DNA of 64,000 bases from Sambucus nigra (taxonomy: Eukaryota > Streptophyta > Magnoliopsida > Dipsacales > Adoxaceae): positions 308,001-372,000 of the forward strand of contig CASBWL010000424.1 in assembly GCA_949130495.1 (NCBI GenBank), read 5' to 3'. Under the pieces are notes generated by a model, which was not told the DNA's origin, did no database searches, and was given only the letters and a program-made list of their open reading frames with translations. The number at the start of each line of letters is the position of its first letter. Position 1 is the first letter of the stretch. Shown piece after piece: positions 34,106-45,806 of the stretch. Both the position numbers and the translations under genes were made by a program.

Positions 34106-36300
34106 TCAGCTAAACATGATGGAGTAAAAAGAGAAGTAAAATGAAGAATCATAAAAAGTACCCCTACTACTGAATAGATTGTAGCTGGTCAACAAACTCG
34201 ATAACCTCCATAGTCGAGACTGCCAAGCACCCCTTAAACCAACACATAAGCGTACTAAGAAATAGATAACGAAGTCTGGGTTGCGCATTCTCGATGCCAT
34301 CAAAGCATCTTGAATTCCTCTCCTTCCAAATCGTCCAAGAGATACATTAAGGAACAAACCGCCACACACGCGTGAGACCTGGCCTTCCAACCGGAGGTCT
34401 CCATCCTTCTAAAAGAGCTCTCACAGACCCGGGCATAGCCCAGGAAATCGTAGTGATGGTGACAAAAATATCCCACAAACCAGTAGCCATCTTGCAATGT
34501 AAAAGTATGTGGTTAGTCTGCTCTTCCTCCTCCTTACATAACCAACAACAACTAGCAAGCCGAAAACTCCTCTTCTGCGGCCCCTCGAGCGTCAGGATGG
34601 ACTGTCTAGGGGACGTCCATACAAAAAATCTAACCTTTGGAGGAACATTCACCCTCCAAATATTCTTCCAAGGGAAGAGAACCATGAGATCACCGTTACC
34701 GCTCAAAATACTATAATAGCTCTTGATCGAAAACACCCCTGTCCCCCCCTACCTTCCATCGCATGCGATCCTCCCTATTTGATGGGCGTGGGGCTGAGTT
34801 CAACCATTCAAAGAACATGTCCTCCTCCTCAAGCTCCCAATCCCAAAGCCTTCTTCTGAACTACGGATTCCATCTCCCACCCTCCCCACTTGAAGTCCAA
34901 TGGTCCATCACTAGCCCATCTTGGTTCTCTTCGATGTTGTAGATCCCCGAAAAAAGATCCTGAATGGACCCCTGCTCGCCCCATTTGTCCTTCCAGAATT
35001 TGATCATGTCCCCTCTCCCCAAGGAGATACCCGTATGTCTGAAAAACTCTTCCCACTCCTTAGCTATATGTTTCCACAGACCCATACCATGAGTAATACT
35101 CCCGACCACCGGCCCCCATCCCCATTGAGAACTCCCCTCCCTCGCAACCACAACTCTCCTCCACAACCTGTGTTCCTCTGGAGGGAACCTCCATAACCAC
35201 TTCCCTAAAAGATATTTATTAAATATAACCAAGTTCTGCAGCCCCCCCCCCCCATCTTGAGGGGCTTACACACATCTTCCGACCCTACGAGGCAATACTT
35301 AAACCCCACCTCTGTTCCTTTCCATAAAAAATCCAGCATAATTTTCTCCATCTTCAAACGAACCGTCATAGGCAGGGGGAGAATGGACATGAAATATGTG
35401 TGCAAGCTAGAGAGCGTGCTCTTAATCAAAGTCAATCCCCTCCCCCCCCCCCCCCCCCCCTTTTGAGAGGAACCCATTTTTCCAACCAGCTAGCTTCCTA
35501 CGCATTCTCTCCAAGACCGAGTCCTAGCTCGCAGTAGCCTTATACTTGGCTCCAAGGGGAAGCCCGAGATAAGTACTAGGCAAAGAACCCACCCTGCCAC
35601 CCAACATAACGGCTAACTCATCCACACCTTCCTCTCCCCTAACCGGGATCAACTCGCACTTACTCGTATTGATCCTAAGCCCCAACATCGCCTCAAAGTA
35701 AATAAGAAGGATCTTAAGAGCATATACATGCCTCCAACTTGAACCACATAATATAATCGCATCATCCGCAAATAGAAGGTGAGAGACCGTAACCCTATTA
35801 GTACCTGAGTTTCTAAGAGAGAACCCTGTGATCCACCCAGCCGCGACCACCATCATCCTACTAAAAGCTTCCATGACTAAGATGAAAAGGAAAGGAGATA
35901 AATGATCCCCCTGGCGAAGACCATGAGAGTTAGGAAAGAAACCCTTACGCACCCTATTAATCAATACTGAAAATCTCGCCGTCGAAATACATCTCTTTAT
36001 CCACCGGTCCGTAAATCCCCGAAAAGCACCAAGTGAACTCGTCGTCCACATTTTTGAACAGACAGGACATGGACCATCCCCCCTTCATACGCCCTATCAA
36101 TTCGACTACCCCTGACTTCCACAGAATAACCACCCCGCCCGAGGCTCCCTCCGCATCCAAACTAACCGACTTGACTCCCCGTCCTCCCCAGATGGATCTA
36201 ATGCAACTATCGTTCATTTTGCTCATTTTAGTCTTCTGCAGACACAAAATATCGGGCTTCCATCTAGTTATCATGCCCCCACCACCCCTCTCTTAGAACA
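34106..36300 (-). pseudogene. LINE pol: endonuclease start, reverse transcriptase, zf-RVT
   Basis: An APE-type endonuclease start is visible (PDILCLQKTKMS, SGGVVILWKSG, FSGIYGP), ending near 36000. There the RT begins abruptly at WIKRCISTARFSVLIN and continues with GLRQGDHLSPFLFILVMEAF and the catalytic FADDAIIL near 35780. After a frame break come TLIKSTLSSLHTY, NKYLLGKWLWRF and the zf-RVT domain (VPPKVRFFVWT, CWLCKEEEEQTNHILLHC). The N-terminal half of RT and most of the endonuclease are missing. G-homopolymers (C runs on + at about 35239-35250 and 35442-35460) interrupt the C-terminal RT. Confidence 0.87.
35437..35460. repeat. Long poly-C/poly-G tract in LINE pol
   Basis: CCCC, one T, then 19 C residues on the + strand, inside what should be RT coding sequence on the - strand. 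A second, shorter C run lies at about 35239-35250. Such G runs on the coding strand can form quadruplexes and change length easily; they also break the frame. Confidence 0.93.
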
Positions 36301-36349
36301 ATCATTCAACCCCCTAACATTCCATGATATGATCCGTAATTTCATAATC

Positions 36350-37346
36350 CTATGACAATTCATAGCACACTACCTCCACACCTCCCCCCTCCCCATTCCT
36401 CCCCCTCCTTTTAATTCTCTCAATCAAATCCTGCGTTTCCCTCTTAGACCCATTAAAGTCAACACCCGAGTCATTTTTAACCGCTTCAAACATGCCCTCC
36501 TCCCAACCCACTGGATCCTCTTCATAACCACATGTCTCGCTACCCCAATCACTCCCCTTCTGAGTCGGAATAACAATATCCACCCACAATTTAGAGTTAT
36601 CTAAATCCTCAAAAGTCGATCTACCGCTACCTTTAACCTTCAAATGCGACCCAGAGATATCTTGTAGGGTGGTGTACTCCATACCACTCGATCCAACTGT
36701 TTCGCTAGCCATCACAATCCTCTTAGTAGTTTTAACTGTCGCTGCCTCCTGACCCCTACCACTCGAACCAATTATTCCACTGGACGCTCCTCTACCTCCA
36801 CCAATCCTGCCCACAACCTTGCCTTGTTTATTATTTTTTCCGTAATTTCTAGGGGTCTTCGTGTATTTAAGACCCATCATAGCATTGCCGAAATAAACAT
36901 TTTTAATTCTTTTTACAGTAGTAGCTGATGGACTTTTTTTTATATATTCCACCCGGCCTGCTAATAGTTTCAATCAGCATCTCATGATCATCTATCTTTT
37001 CTTCCACTGACCCATTTTGCAACCCCTCCGTAGTCGCCAAAGGCCCCTCTTGAACTGTGTTGAAATTGTTTTCTTTTTTTGACGTTGGCACTGATGGAAT
37101 CTCAGTCACACTCACAATTCTCCCGACATTCACAAGTTCACTCACACTATCTTTCTCAGACGGAACCAAACTGATATTTCGTACTTTCACGAAATCATTC
37201 ACACAAATCCTTGCCTCGGAACCCGTATTTTTTACCACCTCTGCGTTCGCAGTCCTACTATTAGACAAACCTTTTTTTTGGGGGGTAGTGGGATGGTCCA
37301 CCAAATAGATCAGATTGTTTATTTTTGGAATTAAGTGTAGGAACAT
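36350..37346 (-). pseudogene. LINE ORF1 remnant
   Basis: Two overlapping open frames (37346-36903 and 36973-36350) that together cover the region upstream of the endonuclease. The protein is hydrophilic, rich in Ser, Thr, Gly and Lys, with a KTPRNYGKNNK basic patch. No RNA-recognition fold or CCHC knuckle is visible in what remains. The assignment rests mainly on position just upstream of the endonuclease on the same strand. A frameshift near 36920 separates the halves. Confidence 0.6.
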
Positions 37347-37350
37347 TTAA

Positions 37351-37703
37351 TTTTGGATGTTTCCCTAGTCAAGTAAAGCTTACATTCCAAGTGATTTTCC
37401 AAATTTTATCTTTACATTTGAGCGGTTACAGGGCAAGTGGACATCTCATCGTTTGAATGAAGGTTATGATATTTTGACACCACTTGTGATCCAGTGGATT
37501 TGACGGCATTATAGAAGACGAGACGGCTTTTTATATCGCCACGGAAAACAACTATGAGCAAATATTCAATTACTTTCTCAATTTCTTTGATCTCTAAACA
37601 ACGATGATCAGGTCAAAGTCTAGTATGAACGCGTCTTATGTTGCAACAAAAGCGGACACTTAGGTATATACAAACTATTACCTGCTCCAGAACTTTATAC
37701 TAA
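37351..37703. other. Unassigned stretch between LINE and Helitron
   Basis: About 350 bp. A + strand coding-like patch near 37420-37490 (ERLQGKWTSHRLNEGYDI) is not recognised. No promoter or repeat seen. Confidence 0.4.
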
Positions 37704-37730
37704 CTAGTTGAAAACCCGCGCGATGCGCGG
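37704..37730 (-). other. Helitron 3' terminus: hairpin and CTAG
   Basis: Six-base-pair stem CCGCGC/GCGCGG with a three-base loop, then eight bases, then CTAG followed by a host T (- strand). This is the termination signal of the Helitron transposition cycle. Confidence 0.85.
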
Positions 37731-40700
37731 ACAAAGCGCAATGAAATGATAATCCTATTTACTCAGTCACTACAACTTGTGTGCAAATATTCATGTGTGT
37801 TGGATGAAGATCGGAGAAACTATGGATGTTAAAAAAGATATATAACAAAAACATTTACAATCAGTGAACATATGCAATTTTTCATAGCTATATCAGTTTA
37901 AACAATAACATTAAAATATCGAGATTTGTTTATGACAAAATACTCAAATTTTGCATCATAATTCAAGCTTCCAGTTTGTACATAAAAAATAACTCCAAAT
38001 CTATGATTCCTTACAACTTTTAGAGGATCAATATGGAAAACTTAAAATCAATTATTCCTTACAACTTTCACAAAATCAGTGGGTTGCATTCACACGAATG
38101 AATGGATGCATGAGGATAATGAAAGATATTACTCCATTTTGGTCAATGGGTTTCTTGAACTAATGATGTACGACTGTTTTATGACCAATTCCCCAAATTT
38201 TTTCATCCAATGTGAATTCTTTAATATAAAATATAGTCTACATAATTGGGTGTTATCTTTGTCAACTATTTTCACTTAAATATACCCTATGTCTATTCTA
38301 TTTCAAACAAATGGGAAAACCAAGGAAAATAGATGACATTGTATGATAAAAACAGAGTATGTTATATTTATATTTAAAGAAAAATTTATCAAACAAACTC
38401 TAAGATTATGCTGTAAAACATACCTTTTTGAATTAGCTATACCCATTGGTTGATTATCTCTTTTATTTCCATATCTTCTAACCTTTCATATGAAAGATGT
38501 TAGCTCAATCACTATCCATTTAAAATTCATTCAAGTTATTTATCCCATTCATTCCCTGTAATAGTTGTAGTAAAATAAAAATCAAGATTTTTAACAGAAG
38601 ATATTGGAAGACACGCCCTGTATGTTACCTGTCTGATTCTCGTACAATTGATTTTGGGTTCAAATTTCAATTTCAATTATTATTGAGTTTGGTTATTCTT
38701 AAAAATAATTAATAACAAATACAGGGCCGTAGAGTATATATGTGTCTCAAGAATACCTTATACCAAAAAATTATCTTTCTAATCATCAAATTACATACAT
38801 TTAGTGTGGATTCATATAAAATGAATACGTGTGAGATAGAGGAAAAATATATTTTACTGGAGAATTCGGATCTGAACTTTTTGGAAATACAAAGTTACAC
38901 AAATACAACAAAACAGGAGAAAACAATGGACTCCCGTAGCTCAAACAATACTTAAAACACATCTTCTTAAACAACCACACCCTCTCTCTTTGTCCACCTG
39001 GATTCAGAGGGACCGTGAGAGAGAGAGAAAATAATAAAACAAAATAGCATCGCTTTAACAAACCACAAATCACTCTCATTGGTCTTTCTAGCCACCACAG
39101 TCATCCTCCTCGTGGCCAATAATGCCGAAGCTCGTCGCCACCAATTCGTGATCCGGTTTTTCCATAGAGCCCTTGATCCTTTTTTTTTGCACCTCAACTG
39201 TTACAGGAGCTAAAAAGTGGAGACATGCAACTATGAAGGCAATTGATTCAACTGTTGAGTTTATAAAATATGGCAAACCAATAATAGATAGTGTTGGGGC
39301 ATGTAAGCAAACGAATGGTTTGTAAAATATGGCAAACCACAAATGTTCATACTGGATCAGGAGCTATTATTGGACCTGTTGTTTCTATTTGTTAGTCAAT
39401 AAAAATAGGCTATACTCTATTTACCTTTTTCTTTGGCTTGGTACTCTTGCTTTCATTGATTTCCAAAGAACATTAAAACTATAAGAAAATAGGTCATGAT
39501 AAAAGATTGACAAATGAATTACGATGTGGTTTATTGGAAACCTCACTGCTGCTTTGTACCAAGTCAAGAGGCGAGGAAATACTTTTATGTTATAAAGAAG
39601 GGTATGAGCTGTCATGTTGGAATTGAGAAATCAGAAGTAAAGAGAGGGATAAGAATAGGTGGTGGAATGTAAAGAGATGGAGAGTAATTATTAAGAGGAG
39701 ATGGAAGGTCATAAACTGCATAAGATATTATGGAGAGAGATACAATTACGAAAAAAGCTGCCCATGTGGATATCTTAGAAAGAAATCACAATTAAATATT
39801 ATTTAATTGTACAATGTTAAATATTTCGATGCTAAATATATAATAAAAATTAAGTATTGGGAATAATATATTAAAAACAATGGGTATGGGTGTTTTCTAA
39901 AGATATTTTATGTTTGAACAGTAGAAAAAACTCCTGAATTAAAAATAATATAATATTTTTAGAAATAACATTCTTTAATATTTGTATTCAATGAAATAAG
40001 ATTGTTATGCTAAAGAATTTTTTTGCATACGAATTAGTTTTAGTAGGTTTGCAAAAAAGGTATAAAATATCAGGTAACGAAGATGTTAAATACCAAAAAA
40101 AACTTCCAAAGGCCCACATCCTTAACAAAGCCACAAAAGGTTGAAGAGTTAACCTATCATACAAGATCGTATTCAAACAATAACATTGATTGCCGTTGAA
40201 CAACTAAAAGCGGTATATAAAAATTTTAAACATTATAAGCATACTATTAAAACACACTAACTAACATAAAAACACACGCCAAATTAATTAAAACAATTTT
40301 TTGGCGATTCCCTTTTATATCATGCAGAATTATCATACTAAAAATCATATTGTTCCTTTTCAAATATCACAACATATAAAATTAAAACATAAACATAAAC
40401 ATAAAAGTTATAAAAATCAATAGAAGCCCGAACCTTATAGCTTCGTTAAGGTAGATTTATAGAAGTCGAGAAAGTCGGTTCCCCTTCAAAATCAACAGAT
40501 ATTGTGAATATGAAGAAACCCATTTCTATTATGTGTACAAATTGAAATCATACACACAATCTATTCTTTTCCTCAAGTGAATCAAATCAAATTCGAATTA
40601 CACCTAAATGATTCAAGAATTTACCCAAATCCTAGAGAGTTACAGTTATGAGAAACAAAAGCTGAGATCCATATAATCCCCAGAAATATGGATGTGGGAT

Positions 40701-41594
40701 GGTTCAAAAATATTAAAAAACTGCAACAGATACGAAACTGTTAGAGGGTTTGTGAAAAATAGGAACTACTATTTATATTAGAACTTCAAATTCTTTAAAA
40801 CACGAAATCATAATTGCTTACATAAAAGAGAAATTTAAACTCAATTTATAAGACAATATTATGCTATCAAACATATACTATGCATGCCAAAATTCCATTC
40901 ATCTGCTATACAGGAAAAAAAAAGATAAACAAATTATAATGAAAAACATAATTGGATTAATTAAATAAAAAAATATTCAACCAACCGAGTTTGGTAAACG
41001 AAGGGGTTCATCGTCCAAATCCCATATATAACTATACCCTACACTTCTTCTTGGCTTCAAATACTAAACTGAAATTTCTCTATTTCATAAGAATGAATAC
41101 TAACTTCTAATGACAAAAGAACATGTCAAAAAACTGAATGTCATAAAAAAGGGACCAAAGATTACCTGTTGCCTATAAAGATAAATGGTAAGGATAAATC
41201 ATGTTTTAACAGTAAATAATTGTTCTTCAAATGTTTCATAGGAGGTTTTGTTTCAACCGGTCCAAAGATTACCTGGAAAAAAAAGGATGTTAGATTAATT
41301 AAAATTTGTGCATGTGCAAGAACAGGACTTGAGTCAATGACCATGAAGAAGGGAAAAAAACTATATCTGCCCACCATGAAAACCATCAACATCTAAAAAC
41401 CGATCTTTACACCAACCCATCCAAGAATTATCCAATCTTAAAATTTGAAACAAAAACAATAGTAAGAAACAAAACATAAAAATGAAACTCAGAAGTCACA
41501 GGACCTGGAACATCCAAAATTGGGCCGGTTGATTAAACCCCAGTGGTGGAGCATTTATATCTACCAGCGGCAGTGATGGTGAGGTTGTAGAAAC

Positions 41595-41725
41595 ATTGCT
41601 TGGCAACGCGAACTTCCTCATGAATTTATCTACCCCTCTTTCCATCAATGTACTTGGCTCCTTCTTTCCCCTCTTCTATCTTTCTCTCTCCGATGATCAC
41701 CAAAACGTTATCGTCTATAGCATGG
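41595..41725 (-). pseudogene. Captured fragment of a class II small heat-shock protein gene
   Basis: The - strand reads DDNVLVIIGERKIEEGKEGA (41720-41658), then after a one-base frame change MERGVDKFMRKFALPSN (about 41648-41597). Both blocks match the alpha-crystallin domain of plant cytosolic class II sHSPs, where VLVISGERK, MERR and KFMRKFVLP occur in this order and spacing. The true gene encodes a heat-induced chaperone of about 17 kDa. Here only some 45 codons remain, frameshifted, with no start or end, so it is a pseudogene piece carried by the Helitron in its own sense orientation. Confidence 0.82.
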
Positions 41726-42231
41726 AGGATTAGTTGTAAGGGGTGGAAGAGCGAGGCGTCCAAACCCATTACTCATAATTTTATTTTTTTGATCTGTTTG
41801 GATTGCTGTTGATCTCTTGAACAAATTTTGAAGATGGGAGTGTTTTGATATTTTTTTTTGGCTTGGGATTTGGATTATGCTAATCTCTTCTTATGATGAA
41901 TATGAGAAATGGCGCTTGTGTTTTATATGAGCGTTAGGGTGGGGAGAAGAAATGAATGTATTTGGAGAGAGATGAAAGGTTTGTCTTTTTTCCCCTTCTT
42001 TAGAGTAGATGAAAGGTTTGTCTCTTAGTAAGAAGTGAAAAAAAGGAGAATAAAGAGTTTATACAGAAGTAAAATAAAAAGTGAAAATTAAAGTAAAATC
42101 GTAATGGATTAAATAGGAAGAGAGAGAGAAAAAACTCAACATTATATTGGATGCCTACGTGGACATCCTCAGCATTGAGGAGATTAAATTGCTTGTATAG
42201 CATTTTATAGTAGTAATATATAGAATATAGA

Positions 42232-43069
42232 TATATATAATAGATTACGTCAACTTCAAAATTATCTTGATTATTTTAAAATGACATATAAATTATTAAA
42301 AGTTTCAAAGTAAACCTCTTCGAACAAATGGGATGTGGCAACTCTTTTGCGGAAGTAACATGTAATATGAACAAAAAATTGACAATAGCTAATACCAAAA
42401 GGAAAAATGAAAAACATGGGATTTGGAACTTATTCACAATGTGAAGGGACTCATTTTCAAACCAACATATGTTTTAATACTATCTGCAAACTAAAATCTC
42501 ACCAATAAGCATATGGCTCAACTGCCCATTTAGTCAAACAGGTTGCATGCACTATATTCTTCTAATTTGTACTACAATATCTCAAAGTCATTTTGGAGAG
42601 TGGTAATCAATATTATTGGGAGATAATTTTTCTTTTACATCTGATCAATAATGTTACACATTTCGATTTTCCTGAACCAAATTGACAATTACTCCAATGC
42701 CGATTAGATGTTGCAAGTATACTGCTTCAGGTACATTATCGAAAACATGTAGATCAGAATCATCATAAAAAAAGCAGAGCTAAGCCGAAACTTTCATTTT
42801 CTTGCAAAATTTTTTCTAAGAAAATATTTAATTTATACACTAAAAGCTAAAATTTAAAAAAATCAGTATGCAAATGAAATGAAAGATAAAAAAACTTACT
42901 TCAATTTGCCATACGTGAGGAGGGATAGTTTGGATTCCTTAATCTTTCTTACATCATGAGTAAGTAAACAACACGGATTGCTGATGATGCCATCACAATT
43001 ATACCAGTTCCCTTAGTTTCTTAGGTAGTGGAAAAGCCGTGAATCAAAAAATCCTAGAAATTGAAACTC
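42232..43069. other. Unassigned DNA between Helitron and Tekay-like element
   Basis: About 840 bp, AT-rich. No gene or repeat that I can support. It may be the inner part of the Helitron whose 5' end is at 53952. Confidence 0.4.
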
Positions 43070-43074
43070 AAAGT

Positions 43075-45758
43075 TGTGACAACCCGCTATCCGAAATAAA
43101 GGGTGGCCAGCCCTATACCTCGATAAAATAGGAAATCATGGATAATATCATCCTCAGCATCACAACAATATACAAAACATAAGGAATAACCACACTATAT
43201 TCCAGAAAAACGGGTTATCAAAAACTTTGGTTTTGAAATAAAAAGAAAACATTTTCAACAACCCATAATAGAAATAGAGGGTGGATACCCCCACATGCAT
43301 ACATATGAAACCCAAAAGATACAAAAGGACCGAAAGAAACGTCGGTCAATAGTAACCATACAACATACAAATAGTACCAACTGTTACATAATGGATCCAT
43401 TATACAATTACAACGGTTTGGGCAACATGCCCGAATATACTGATCATAACTAGAAAACATAAACGGAGGCGACTACACAAACATCCCGTGAAACCCGCAC
43501 AATGTCACGGCTCCTCAAAAACATGTGGAAGGGAAGGTCATTACGGGCGACCGTGCGGCGGAACACCTGAACGGATTATATATATACATATACAACAAGA
43601 AAGGAAAACCGGTCAGGGCCGGGTATATGTGATGCAAATAGATAAATGACAGGTATGACAATGATGCGCAAGTAAGCATGGATGATAGTCTAGCATGGTA
43701 ACATCATATAAGGAACTAAAACTGATAAAGGACTACATGGAGTGAGATTCATATTAAAACAGAATTAAAAGTACTTATGAGCCTTTATCATCATTCATCA
43801 TATTTCAATTTTAATCTTCTTTGATTTTCCTTATCAGGAATACAAGTATCATCATGTGCTCTTTATGGCACTAATCTCAATAGCATGCTCTTTGTGGCAT
43901 AAATTTGCTCTTTAAGGCATTCATGTTCCACCGAGTCCAACTCGATAATTAGAATAGTCATAAATATAAATATAACGATTCTAAGACCGCCCGTCCGGGT
44001 TTCCCCACTGTGCGCGTCCCTAAATAACCATCATCTTCCAGGGCCTAACATAAGACAACCTGGGATCCTATCGAAATCGTCGGGAAGCGGCCATATGCCT
44101 GCGGGGTAGTCAAGACCACACCCAGAATCTCCTACCCATCACAGAAAAATAAAACAAGCGCTCATATGGCCTAGGACTATATCCACCCTGCATTCATTAG
44201 CCAGGGGGCTTCACCTCTCGCACGGACTTCCCTTAAGATGGTATTTAGAGAGGTGTGTAACATCCATTTTATTTATTTCCATTACATGATTTAGTAAATT
44301 ATCATTTACCTTATCAACTTCCCATTTTTAATAAATGTATAAGCTAAATCGGGACTATACGTATTACGTACCGTCATAACAACCTCGATAAAAATTTCAG
44401 ACTCCAAAGTTATTTTCAAAGCCTCTTTTAGGCTTTAATATAAACCCTCAAGTAAAATCTAACTCGAGTTGAATTCTAAAGTCTCCAAATTGACCTTAAA
44501 GTATTCTAGACACTTATAAAACTACAAGACGAAAGTAATGCTCAAGCATCACTTTAAATTCCCCCTTAAAAGAACCCTAGATGAACCCTTTCGAGTCTAG
44601 GATGTCGACCCAACTCAACTAATACTCTAAACCCTATGTTTACTTCATTTAAGAAGGTCCCTAATTACTAATCCTAAAGAAAAAGGGTTAAAATTTAAAA
44701 GAAAATTTTTGGAAAAAAATGCAGGGCTACCGAATCGATTCGCCCCCTTGGCCGAATCGATTCGCCCCCTTGGCCGAATCGATTCGGCCAGAAAATTTGG
44801 GTTTCTGCATAACTGCCAATCGATTCGGATAAATTTCAAATCGATTCGGTTCACAAGACCTGAACACTGGACTTAACAGAATCGATTCGCCCAGGGGGCC
44901 GAATCGATTCGGGCCTGCGATTTTTGCCAAGAATTGGCTATGGAGTCTTGGACTCCATTTTCTACCCCAACTCAAATTTCTTCAAACCAAACTTATATAC
45001 CAACATCAAGATAACATCAATGATACTATTGACCCTCTTAGACCTCATAAATCATCCCAATCATCTTTGAGTGAATCAAAACCCATAAATACATAAGAAA
45101 AACCCTAAGTTTGCTAAATCAAAACCAATACATCATTATCACAACAAATCATCTATCTCAAGACACAAATAGAAAGTAAAAACTTGCCTTGATTCAGCAA
45201 CTTTGCAGATTTCTTGGTGTAGTAGCAAAAACCTTCTCAATCTCCAAATCTCCAAAGCTTTCTTTCTACTCTTCTCTTTCTCTCTTTGGTTTTGGAAGGA
45301 AAATTAGGGTAATTAGAAGACTTAATAGGCTTAAGTCATGGCTTAAGGCAAATGTCCCACTTAATTAACTAATAGTGCAATAAAATAATACGCAACTGTA
45401 TAATTTAGGTACAATCAGTCAAAAACGCCCAAAATTTTAAAATACAATATGGTACATTATCTGACTATTTCGCACGTTCCGGAATCAACTGCAACCTCCA
45501 AATTATCATTTGGACATTTTAAAAATTCAATTTAGGTTCCGGTCTCATAATTAAGCCAAATATCATTTTGAATTCAGATGATATTAATAAGCATGACATA
45601 GCAATATTTACCCATAATTATGACATGTATGCGAACTCCAAATAAATATCAACTTTTCTATATTGAATTAACATTCAAATCATCACTCAACACTTGTCTC
45701 AAATTACTATACTAAGTAATTACTATAAAATACGGTCTCATAAGAGAGGGTTATTACA
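43075..45758 (-). repeat. 3' LTR of the Tekay-like element
   Basis: 2684 bp. It contains the palindrome array at 44731-44911 and, in element sense upstream of it, an AG-rich leader (about 45235-45300 on +) followed by a GGCAAGT donor-like site near 45184. Palindromes therefore lie about 400 bp after the presumed transcription start. A purine tract (- strand AAGGGGGGAG, 45761-45771) borders its inner edge. Confidence 0.94.
44731..44911. repeat. CGAATCGATTCG palindrome array, 3' LTR copy
   Basis: Perfect 12-bp copies at 44731, 44753, 44775 and 44900, and three copies with one change near 44817, 44838 and 44878. The first three are spaced exactly 22 bp apart, a tandem unit CGAATCGATTCG plus CCCCCTTGGC. 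This LTR has one such unit more than the other LTR. Confidence 0.95.
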
Positions 45759-45772
45759 TACTCCCCCCCTTA
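45759..45772 (-). other. Polypurine tract of the Tekay-like element
   Basis: The - strand reads TAAGGGGGGAGTA immediately before the 3' LTR: the primer site for plus-strand synthesis. Confidence 0.8.
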
Positions 45773-45806
45773 TGAGGGAATTTTGCCCCCAAAATTCAGG
45801 TGTACC

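Larger units (their letters stand above)
34032..37350 (-). mobile_element. L1-type LINE, internally deleted
   Basis: Non-LTR retrotransposon on the - strand. From its 5' side: an ORF1 region (37346-36350), the start of the endonuclease (about 36300-36000) joined directly to the RT middle (from about 36000), the RT C-terminus, a zinc-knuckle RVT domain, and a poly-A tail (T run 34032-34041 on +). The 5' boundary near 37350 is approximate; I did not find a convincing target duplication. Plant L1 pol normally has several hundred residues between the joined parts, so a large piece is missing. Confidence 0.85.
37704..42231 (-). mobile_element. Non-autonomous Helitron
   Basis: On the - strand it begins TCTATATTCTATATATTACT (at 42231) and ends with a hairpin CCGCGCATCGCGCGG (37730-37716), eight bases, then CTAG (37707-37704). 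It lies between a host A and a host T with no duplication, as rolling-circle Helitrons do. No Rep-helicase ORF is present in the 4.5 kb, so it depends on a helper. It carries a piece of a small heat-shock protein gene (41595-41725). A + strand patch near 39200-39290 (MKAIDSTVEFIKYGKPIID) may be another captured fragment, unidentified. Confidence 0.82.

Noticed and set aside
44645..44975. Open frames with repeated RFG/ESIRP-like peptides
   Set aside because: Produced by the CGAATCGATTCG palindrome array inside the LTR, not a repeat protein.
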